From NCBI GenBank assembly GCA_037953745.1, contig JBAKBP010003091.1, forward strand, positions 96,721 to 160,720: 64,000 nucleotides of DNA. The letters run 5' to 3'. The notes beneath the pieces were generated by a model, which saw only the letters and a program-made list of their open reading frames with translations, was not told where the DNA came from and searched no databases. The position numbers and the translations under genes are program-made. Each line of letters opens with the position of its first letter. The stretch's first letter is position 1. The stretch comes from Lithodes maja (Eukaryota; Arthropoda; Malacostraca; Decapoda; Lithodidae). Shown here one piece after another: positions 21,910-30,357 of this stretch.

Positions 21910-24467
21910 TCAAAGATCACCTAGTTTGATCTTTGATCTCCAAAGATCCACGGAACTCATAGCCGCCCTCATTTTGGGACGAGCGCCACCTGAAGCCTGA
22001 GGAGGATCATCCTTCTCATCATCAGCTGCCCCACCTTGAGGAGCACTGTCACCAGCACTCTCCCGCGGAGGGGTATCAGTAGAGACGCCAGGATCATCCG
22101 GCAGTTCTACATCCTGCTCCAAGGGATATAACCTTACGACTGGGCGAGTAGTAACCCCAGTCGAAGTTCGTATTCTAGCAACCCTTATATGACCATCAAT
22201 GCCCTGGAACAAATCGATAATCCTCCCAAGCTTCCAAAATAACCTAGGACGCTCATCATGAATCAGGACGATATCCCCGATACGAGGCCATCGTTGATTC
22301 GTCCCTTTGATCTTATTGGAGTGACGCTCGCGAAGAGACAGCAAATATTCTTGGGTCCACCGTTTCCATAGATCGTCGGACACCTTGTTTACATACTGGA
22401 AGCGACGACATGTGGCGTCAGCATTGCCGAACGTAGGGTCATGCAGATCTTCGTCATTTACGGACGATCTAGGAAAGGTATTAAGGGTTCGTCCACGTGT
22501 TAGCATAGAAGGCGTAATGGGTAAGAGGTCATCAACATCTGCCGAGGTATAGGTCAAGGGCCTGTCGTTGACTGACATCTCAATTTCTATTAAGATGGTT
22601 TGCAACTCCCGTCTGGTCACCAGTGCCCTTCCTAATACCTTCTTCATGGCAGATTTGACGATACCGATTGTTCTCTCCCAAATCGCCCCGAACCATGGTG
22701 CACGTGCTGGTATAAATCTCCACTGACAACCCTTTCCAGTGAGGGTAGCCACAACTTGCGGGTCATCCATTAAACTCTGGAGATATTTAGAGGCCCCGAC
22801 AAAACAAGTCGCATTATCGCTCATAATAATTTGAGGGAAACCATTGCGGCCTGCAAAGCGTCTTAGAGTATGCAAAAACCCCTCACTGGATAGGTCGTCA
22901 ATCAATTCAATATGAATCGCTCTGGTTACCGCACATGTGAATAGAACACAATATACCTTTATGATATTACCGGGCGATTCTCTATCATGAATCACTCCGG
23001 TGTAGTCTACCTCGGTTACCTGAAATGGTTCAGTCCTTTGTACCCTGAACTCAGGTAAGGGAGGTAGATCAACTGGGGAGTAAGGCTTACCCTGTAATCT
23101 TTGACAGATAGTACAGCTATTGTGGATCCCTTTAATTGCTTGTCGCATCTTAGGGATCCACCAACGTTGTCGCATATACGCCAGAACATAATTTACGCCA
23201 AAATGTAGGCAGGTCCTATGGCATTGGCGAATCAACAGTTTGGTAATCAAATGAGAGGAGCTAAGGAGGACATGATATTTCGCAGAATCAATAATTTCCG
23301 CCTTTTGTATCCTGCCTCTACACTTAATTATGCCTCCTTCCATATATAATCCTAGCTGCCTCATTAAGTTTGAGGGTTTGGTCTTTGACTCCTTGCTCAG
23401 GATTTGATGCTCAGTAGGATAAGATTCCCTTTGTACTAAACATATTAGTTTCGCTCCTGCTGATCTCAATTCATGGAGTCTGATATGCTTCGAATCTTCA
23501 CTAAGGAAAGACCCGTGAGCCCGACTTCTCATGTTGTTAAGGAAACGGTATATCCATACAAATACCCGTATTACTTTATCATAGCTGCCGTAACGTTCCC
23601 ACTCTACCAACTTGTTATCCTGATGTGTAGTACTCACATTCGAACTACTTAACACATCATCTTGGGGCCGACTTGAAGGGTCAGATACGCATTCCCTGAA
23701 ATCCTGAGGCCATTCAGTTGGAGATATAAGCCATGGAGGTCCATGCCACCAAATAGAGGATGACATAAACTGTTGCGCCGAGATCCCCCGGGAAACTATG
23801 TCACTGGGGTTATCCCTGGTGCTCACATAGCGAAATATAGCTGTAGGAACTAAGTTATGTATCTCATCAGTGCGATTAGAAACATAAACAGGTAACACTT
23901 TCTGGCTGTGTACCCATGAAAGCGCTATTTGACTGTCGCTCCAGACATAGACGTTATTAATCTGTAGTATGTCTGCATAAGCATCCAGTGTAAACTTTAT
24001 TAGACGAGCAGACAGAAGCAAAGCAGTAAGTTCTAATTTAGGAACTGTAATTTTCTTTATAGGGGCTACTTTGGCCTTTGCTATAGCCAGCGTCGCTTCA
24101 CTACCATTGCACATGTATATGGCAGTACCGTACGCACTATTACTAGCATCAGAAAAGGCATGTAGATCCACCTGTTGACCACTAATAACCTGACGATTAA
24201 GTTGGACCCTGCAACATGTGGAAAGGTCCAACCGAATCAACCGCCAAGTATCTTGTAACTCAGTCGGGAGGGGCGTGTCCCAATCTAGTTTTAGCCGCCA
24301 CAGTTGCTGTAAAAACATACGAGCACGGATAGTTACAGGCAGCAAAAATCCTAGGGGATCAAACAACCTCGCTGACAAGCTTAAGCAGTTTCGCTTGGTC
24401 ATAAGCTCACTGCCGCATGGGGTGTGACAGAAGGATATACAATCTGTGGTAGTGTCCAATTTGTGGC
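21910..24467 (-). pseudogene. BEL pol: RNase H, integrase and DUF5641-type C-terminus
   Basis: About 850 codons continue RT after a frameshift in a T run near 24468. RNase H is visible as AFSDASNSAYGTAIY (about residue 100) and VWSDSQIALSWV. Integrase follows: zinc finger HRTCLHFGVN...CTICQR (about 400-445), first Asp in VTEVDYTG (about 483), second in IIMSDNATCF (about 545), Glu in WFGAIWERTIG (about 592). The C-terminal WKRWTQEYLLSLRERH...IGDIVLIHDE...WKLGRI segment is the domain that follows BEL integrases. It inserts the cDNA into the host genome. The C-terminus is Pro/Asp-rich and ends SKIKLGDL at 21910. This part of the frame is open. Confidence 0.88.
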
Positions 24468-26945
24468 CTAAAAATTCACCTCACTATTCTCAGTAGCTAC
24501 ACCGTCAGAAGCAAATTGACCTTTCAAAAGATCACTATTAGAGGCCCATTCTCTCAAGTATAAATGAGCCTTGGCAAATATATCGCGGATCTCCCAGCAT
24601 CTCTCGAGCAATAAATCTTCATCGTCTTCAGTGCCTTGAAGATTGTCCACATAGATCCCCTGCTTGATCTCATTCTTGAAGTCAGGATCTAGTCCAGCCT
24701 CCTCAAGATGACGCAAGATAGTAGCGTTGAGAAGGAACTGGGAACAGGTCGCCCCGAATAAGACGACTCTGAACCTGTAGACCAGATACTCTGAATCTAC
24801 ATCCATTGGGTCCCGTGGCCATAAAAATCTTGTCGAGTCCCTGTCTTCACGATGGAGTTGAAGCATCAGGAAGGCCTTCTCAATATCGGCGACCCATGCA
24901 AACTTATGACATCTGAAGCGCAACATAATTTGCGCGAGATCAGAGACCAGGGACGGACCCGTGTACAGACAATCATTCAGGCTATAGGAGCGATCACTGG
25001 ATTTAGCAGAGCAGTCATATACAATACGAACAGGAGTGGTGGAACTGTCCTTTTTAATCCCATGGTGAGCAAGGTAATGGATGTTATCCCCATACTCACT
25101 GAGATCTACTCTCTCCACAAATCCACGTTGTACCTGCTCGGTTAAAAGTGCCGCATAAGTCTCGCAATAATTTGGATCCTTGACAAACTGCTTCTGAAGG
25201 CCACGTAACCTACCAAGTGCTAGATGGAAATTAGTAGGTAATTTACTCTTGTTATCATTCCAAGGGAGCCTTACCACATACTGACCCCTGCCAGAGTCAT
25301 ACGTTACAGTCTCTTCATACGAGCTTAACGCTAGCTTGGATTCACGATCAAGTTCATGTGGGTCAATTCCAATATTGTCCAAGTCCCAAAGCCTATCTAT
25401 ATCAGTACATGTATTATCAGGCACATTTGGCCTAATATATTTATCTATGGGGCTTACTGCTACCTTGAGGACCGTAATCACCTCCACCTGTGTGTCTTGA
25501 GAGGAAGTGGCATAGGATCCAGAAATGGCATACCCTTGTATCGTGGGGAGCATTATTAGCTTATCTACCCGCCGATATCCAGGGTGAACCAGGTCGTAGT
25601 AATAATCAGCTCCGACCAGTAGCATAATACCATTGTTAGCAGAGAGTTGATCATCCGCCAGTTTATAACCCTTGCTTCTGAGATATTTCAAATGTGGTTG
25701 AATCTCTGATGCAATATAGAAATTGGGTAGTGTGTCGACCACAACAGCCTTGATGGGACATACCTTTCTTCTACAAACATAGGAAATCTCCACGATATCA
25801 TAGTCACTGGAATCTATTTCACCAGTGAAACCATAGAGACGCAAATTCCCTTGACCCTTGCTGGTACACTTGAGCTGGGGTAATGATGACCGCAGAACGA
25901 ATGACCTCTGTGAGCACTGGTCAAGTAAGGTGCGCGTCATTATAGTATTATTATTACTCCCCACTACTGGCAGCATCATAGTAGGAAGCAATTGACATTC
26001 TCGAGAAGCAATGGACATGGCAGATACTTTATCACCCTCGCTCTTACCTTTCTCATGTGACTCTTTGGGGGTTCTCCCCTTTTCTTTGCCATCGTGCCGA
26101 TCAGACTGGGTGCAAAGGGAAAACCAATGTTTCCCCTTGGAATACTTACAAGGTTTGATGTAGGAATTGGTGCAAGTACTGTTGAAGTGGTCTCTTGCCA
26201 GACAGCTGGTACATAACTTAAGCGATTTAGCCTTGCCAATCTTCTGTGTAGCCTTAGGATACTTAGGACACTGATACCACAGATGACCGTGGACACTGCA
26301 CAACTTACAACCTAATGATATTGGCCTTTTCTGTTTAGGAGAAGTCTGTACCGGGAAAGCTGCAGTAGATAGCGACATCTCCACTTGTCGGTAGTGTCCA
26401 GTACTCTCCATATTGAAGACTTCAGTCTGGTACACCTGCACCAACACTTCCAAGTTTAGTGGAGAGTCGCTTAGTTGTCGTCTTAAGATTTCCTTTAGGG
26501 GAGAGGGTATCTTATTCAAGATATTAACACTAAATATTTCCTCCTTGGTGATGGCCATTGTCTCCATAGATCGGAGGAGGCTCTCAAAGGAGGCATAGTA
26601 CTCCTTTAGGTCCGTCACATCATAGGATGGAGGATCTAGCGTGAAGAAATTAGTAATTAACACCGTCTTGATGACTTCCTCTCTCCCGTAAGTTCTCTTC
26701 AGCAACTCCACTGCAGACTCGTAGCTTGTAGCTTCTAGCTTGTACCCACTGGTCAACTTCAATGCCTCCCCTTTCAATTGACCACAGAGATATGTGAACC
26801 TTTGGATGGATGTGAGTGTTTTATTATGATGGACGGAACAATCAAAGATATCCCAAAATCCAGTCCAGGTAGCCGAATCCCCGGAAAAGGTAGGCAAAGT
26901 AAGCTTCGGCAGGTTAAAACCAGTCGCCTTTGGTGTACCGGTATC
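24468..26945 (-). pseudogene. BEL gag C-terminus, protease and reverse transcriptase
   Basis: The frame is open from the TAG at 26948-26946 to the stop at 24468. Order: DUF1759-type Gag core (LPTFSGDSATWTGFWDIFD), zinc-knuckle cluster CKLCSVHGHLWYQCP and CTSCLARDHFNSTC, a protease-like LLDQCSQRSF (usually LLD-x-G-S; Gly is Cys here), then RT with DCSAKSSDRSYSLND, WVADIEKAFLMLQLHREDR, FLWPRDPM, LFGATCSQFLLNATILRHL and IYVDNLQG. The catalytic YxDD box reads YVDN. The frame ends at SEVNF, where a T homopolymer has shifted relative to the downstream LGHK-like continuation. The product would be a capsid-protease-polymerase polyprotein processed in the cytoplasm. Confidence 0.87.
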
Positions 26946-27242
26946 CTAAACAGGGGTTGATTCTTGGGTGGAAGATAGTCTGGCTAAGGCTGTATTAACG
27001 TCCTCAAAGTACTCAAGATCTGCCGACATTTCTTCTTCCACATCGTCAGTAATTGCCAATAAACCATATACCTGCTGAGCATAATTATCGTAAGTGGCTA
27101 GCGATTTAGTAACAGTAGCGAATTTACCCTTAATCTGATCAGCTGTGGCACTTAATAAAAATTCATCAAGATCTCTTAAACACTTATTTAAACTTCCCTT
27201 CATCCCTCCCTTAAGAATCTTAAGTTTCTTCAAATCTGTCAT
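26946..27242 (-). pseudogene. BEL gag N-terminus (ends at premature TAG)
   Basis: It starts at ATG 27242 with MTDLKKLKILKGGMKGS and is helical and charged, as in BEL Gag N-termini. It terminates at TAG directly after STQESTPV. The next codons in the same frame continue into the Gag core, so a single nonsense codon separates the pieces. Readthrough is possible but unsupported. Confidence 0.75.
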
Positions 27243-27460
27243 CGTTAAGGTCTAATTTTCAGCAACTTAAACTATAATGAAGTCAGACTACAAACCGTTA
27301 ATCGCTTAGGAATCAACACCGGCAAACCCCCATTACTTAAGAAATTTACTCAAAAATAATTACATAATACTTACATCCCCTTTAACATAAACTATCGAAA
27401 GGAAATTATCTGACTAGACAACAACATAAAGTACACTGGGGCTATCTATGAGGAGACCGA

Positions 27461-28081
27461 CTACTGCGACGCAAGATAGTCCCTTACCATCTTAATGACC
27501 TTGGCCAACAAACGATCGCTGCCTTCATTGGTGAGGTGGACGCCGTCCTCGGACATATACTGGCTCCCAAAATTATATGGGGAGAATCGACCACCAAGGT
27601 GCTTGTATTTCCTCTTGAGGAGAGCATTGACTGAATTCTTCACCTTGTGGTATTCACCTGCCGGTATACCCCGAGGAGACTCCCTCTGCTCTAACCCCAA
27701 TACAAGGCAGCGACCATTCGTGGATGCCTCAATCTCAAAGGTCAACTCCTGGATCTTAGCCGCGAGGTCCTGCGGGACTACCCCAGAGACGATGTCGTTT
27801 CCGCCCAACACTAATACAGTTATCTCGGGCCTTAGGCTCAAAAGACCATCCCAGGCCGGTTTGGACTTAATATTATCGAGAGTGGCTCCTGGGGCACTAA
27901 ACACCCTCAATACAAAACCCGGGTCATAAAACTCTTGGCGGGAAACCCCTAGGCGACCAACATAACTGTGGCCTAATATACCCACCACTTTCCCCGGGCT
28001 CTGATTGTATGAGGAGGTTGGTGTAAAATTCACCCCAATGCCACTTCCTGACGCAGCTGTGGGATGGTTCCTTTGAGCCAT
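27461..28081 (-). CDS. SGNH/GDSL-type hydrolase ORF in BEL element
   Basis: An intact 206-codon frame starts at ATG 28081 (MAQRNHPTAASGSG). Visible SGNH blocks: VVGILGHSYVGRLG (nucleophile Ser in a GHS context), VLGGNDIV (the conserved Gly-x-Asn-Asp block) and MSEDGVHLTNEG (Asp and His). A helical region with ESPRGIPAGEYHKVKNSVN lies between. Length and blocks suit a compact SGNH hydrolase. It sits between the 5' LTR and gag in the same orientation, 218 bp upstream of gag, so it is probably a first ORF of this BEL transcript. Substrate and role are unknown. The alternative is an older insertion of a LINE ORF1-like esterase, but no LINE sequence surrounds it. Confidence 0.72.
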   Translation of the reverse strand: MAQRNHPTAASGSGIGVNFTPTSSYNQSPGKVVGILGHSYVGRLGVSRQEFYDPGFVLRVFSAPGATLDNIKSKPAWDGLLSLRPEITVLVLGGNDIVSGVVPQDLAAKIQELTFEIEASTNGRCLVLGLEQRESPRGIPAGEYHKVKNSVNALLKRKYKHLGGRFSPYNFGSQYMSEDGVHLTNEGSDRLLAKVIKMVRDYLASQ

Positions 28082-28445
28082 GATGTATCGACAAAAGAAT
28101 TAAATACTAAATCCATTAAAAGAAAGGGTAAGGTGAAGCACTAATTATTGAAAGCCCATTATAGGTAAGCCTAGTTGGTCAAGCTACAATCATGAGGTCT
28201 GACTATTGACTGTCAATCACTTAGGAATTAACAAAGACCGACACTCATGACCGCCACTATAAGCAACTAGGCATAGGCTATTATGAAATTGAAATATAAA
28301 AGGTCACATGAGAACCCTCCCCACCAGCAAAATGAATAACGAGTCCCACAAAGACAAAACACAATGAACACCACAGGCCCACCACCAAAGCGAAATGAAC
28401 AGCTACCACAGACACCTGCAGGCCTAGCCTGCCTAGCCTAGCCTA
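28082..28445 (-). other. BEL 5' leader region
   Basis: Non-coding sequence between the truncated 5' LTR and the SGNH ORF. It holds CCTAG-rich repeats at about 28424-28448 and a 60-bp stretch (about 28195-28257) resembling one upstream of gag (about 27278-27336). No convincing tRNA primer-binding site is seen next to the LTR. Confidence 0.5.
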
Positions 28446-28677
28446 GCCAATTACATATGGCTGCCGGCTCATAATAATTATAACCCATAACTTGGTTTCA
28501 TGATACATCTAAAGCTGATGTAGGTATTTATACATTACAGTTAATATTTAACCTATACTTAAGAATAAACTACAATACACAAAGAACCAGCCGAAATCGT
28601 GCATGCGATACGATACCGCCAAATTCAAATGTCCTATTGGACCTAAAATTGTCGGGATCATTACCCTATTCCCGACA
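28446..28677 (-). repeat. BEL 5' LTR (partial, about 230 bp)
   Basis: It matches 21614-21845 with about two or three substitutions. On the transcript strand it starts TGTCGGGAATAGGG and breaks off at the GTAATT junction, after which the left LTR continues for another 340 bp that is absent here. Confidence 0.8.
28525..28532 (-). promoter_or_regulatory. TATA box in BEL 5' LTR
   Basis: TATAAATA on the transcript strand, about 150 bp into the LTR, upstream of the leader and SGNH ORF. Confidence 0.5.
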
Positions 28678-28682
28678 ATGAT

Positions 28683-29413
28683 GAAAAAAGAGAGCTTGGG
28701 CCTCTCGGAGGTTTACACGCTGCAGATGTTGAGTGCTTTCATCTGAAAGGGGCTTGTGGTCGCTATACATATTTGCGCCAGCACGCACGATGGTAGCGGA
28801 TTTCCAACCCAAATGCTGTTTGACTATCTGGGATGGATGCAATCAGAGTGTCAAGTCTCAATCTCATGACCTCATCTTCCAGACGGACAGTATGTAACTT
28901 GAATTTAGTCCAGGCATCTACTGTTGATAGGAGTAAAATCAGCTTGTCACAATCACTACTCTTGTATGCTCCTTTCATGCACCACACACATAGAGTCTTA
29001 TCGTGAAGGACACCCATACTGGAGCGGAGCCTTTTAGGTGCACTGGCCTCTGGGGAAGGGTCTTGTTGATCTGATGCTTCATCTCTTTCAAGACGTTCCT
29101 CGGATTTGTGTTTGCGTTTTTCGGCTTGAGAGAGCTTGCGCTTGCTGGATAATGATGCGTAACAAGTGCTATGCATGTGGTGACCCTTTGGTCCCTTCAC
29201 CCAAGCCCCATTTTCATGTATATGTTGAAACTTATCAAGTTCTTTCCATTGTAAAGACTTTTCCCGGATGGATTCCCACTTCTCAGGTGTAATGTTTTCC
29301 AAACGATCATCTGCGGTACATCGCTTACCACAGAGTAAAATGCACTCATATTCATTTAATGTCTTGTCTGGTAACTCTTCACTCACTCTTCTATTATCCA
29401 ATATTTCGGTCAC
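28683..29413 (-). pseudogene. Unassigned transposon protein, N-terminal zinc-binding part
   Basis: It starts at ATG 29413 (MTEILDNRRVSEELPDK), 75 bp inside the right TIR. Two cysteine modules are visible: CILLCGKRC with HMHSTCYASL, then LCVWCMKGAY with YHRACWRKYV, each a CxxC-like pair followed by HxxxC. Between them lies a Lys/Arg/Glu-rich stretch (KRKLSQAEKRKHKSEERLE) and a KRLRSS basic patch that may be a nuclear signal. A frameshift produces a stop at 28763. The shifted frame continues as KPLSDESTQHLQRVNL up to the BEL insertion and then into 21266. Together the pieces give roughly 1000 codons. DNA binding is inferred from the cysteine modules. Confidence 0.62.
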
Positions 29414-29488
29414 TTCATAAGTCGGCGATTTTCATCAGATGGGCATGCGATCCATCTGAAACAGTAAAAAAGTAATATTAGATATACA

Positions 29489-29927
29489 CCGCAGGCAGAG
29501 AACAACAGTGATGATAGCAGCGAAAGTGAGGACAGTGATTCTGATAGTGGCTCATACAGTGAATCATGTAGTGACAGTGAAGTGGCAGATTAGTATGTAC
29601 AATTAGTATAATACAATACAATAACAATACAATATACAATACAATACAATACAATAACCATTCCAGTGGATTTGTAATGCCAGAATTAGTGAAAAAGGCC
29701 ACCTCATTCGTCCTTGTAGCTCATCTGATGCCAGAGATATTACATTTCATGTTTTTCAAGATGGCGTTGGTGGCCATTTTGAATATTGGGCTCTAGCAGA
29801 GTTAGCCTTCATTTTTCAGAGGGGCATAGGAGCTAATTTTCCTTTAAAATGGTTCAGGTTGTCAAATCCATCGAGAGAAAAAGGTAGGAACAAAATGGTC
29901 AAGGATTCCAAGCAAATGACCCTACTA
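29489..29927. repeat. Right terminal inverted repeat of the long-TIR transposon
   Basis: Inverted counterpart of 18553-18991, of the same 439-bp length, ending CCCTACTA. It carries a second, untranslated copy of the acidic-tail codons (about 29505-29590) and would hold the gene's promoter. No clear TATA box is seen next to the ATG. Confidence 0.88.
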
Positions 29928-29936
29928 TAGCGACAC

Positions 29937-30345
29937 TGGTGATGGGCTGGTCAATCAGAGTGAGAACTGAGCGATCTCTGCCATACCCATAGCTTACTCT
30001 GACTGTTCCTTTTACTTATATATTTTCTAGATCTCAAGTGACGGCGTCTCTTCCGTGGATTGACCTCCCAATCTACCAAGATTGGAAGCTAAAGCGTCAC
30101 ATTATTCCATTGCCCCTCAACTTTCTCTTCATAATTGCTGAGGGGCACAGGGCCCTGGGTGGGGCTTTGGTTTCCCGGGCGTTTACGCACCCTCTCAGCT
30201 CCCCGCCATGGAGTGGCTTCGGTCACCCAGGCTTAATTGTGGTCGGCAGGGAGGGTTCTGTGGGGGCGCTCGTTTATGGCCTTGGCCTTACTCAGGGCCT
30301 TGGGGCTGTTCGGCCAGGCAGCTTGGGGAACAACAACAACAACAA
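29937..30345 (+). mobile_element. SINE-like element with (CAA)n tail, copy 1
   Basis: A 409-bp element starting TGGTGATGGGCTGGTC and ending in AACAACAACAA. A 12-bp duplication CTATAG(C/T)GACAC (29925-29936 and 30346-30357) flanks it, as expected for LINE-mediated insertion. The sister copy is at 40805-41219. There is no coding capacity and no clear tRNA A/B boxes, so its promoter origin is unknown. The left target duplication overlaps the last 3 bp of the transposon TIR. Confidence 0.85.
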
Positions 30346-30357
30346 CTATAGTGACAC

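Larger units (their letters stand above)
21272..28677 (-). mobile_element. BEL/Pao LTR retrotransposon inserted in the long-TIR transposon
   Basis: A 7406-bp minus-strand element flanked by ATGAT (21267-21271 and 28678-28682), the 5-bp duplication expected for BEL. Excising it rejoins the transposon frame (FFHH to IRQV). Order in the transcript: 5' LTR (right), leader, SGNH-type ORF, gag, protease, RT, RNase H, integrase, DUF5641-type domain, 3' LTR (left). The left LTR is 574 bp (21272-21845). The right LTR shares only about 230 bp with it (about 28446-28677), so the U5/primer-binding side of the 5' LTR is missing or replaced. One stop and one frameshift interrupt gag-pol, so this copy is inactive. 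Confidence 0.88.
18553..29927 (-). mobile_element. Long-TIR DNA transposon of unassigned superfamily, split by a BEL element
   Basis: Outer ends are 439-bp inverted repeats (18553-18991 and 29489-29927) beginning TAGTAGGG(A/T)CATTTGC. The adjacent host bases are TAG on both sides (18550-18552 and 29928-29930), so the duplication is TAG or TA. One long minus-strand gene runs from 29413 into the left TIR. A 7406-bp BEL/Pao element (21272-28677) plus its 5-bp duplication interrupts it. Without it the transposon is about 4.0 kb. A single gene between long TIRs is the layout of a cut-and-paste transposon, so the gene is a candidate transposase. I could not match it to hAT, Tc1/mariner, piggyBac, PIF, CMC, Mutator, P or Kolobok motifs by eye. 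Confidence 0.72.
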
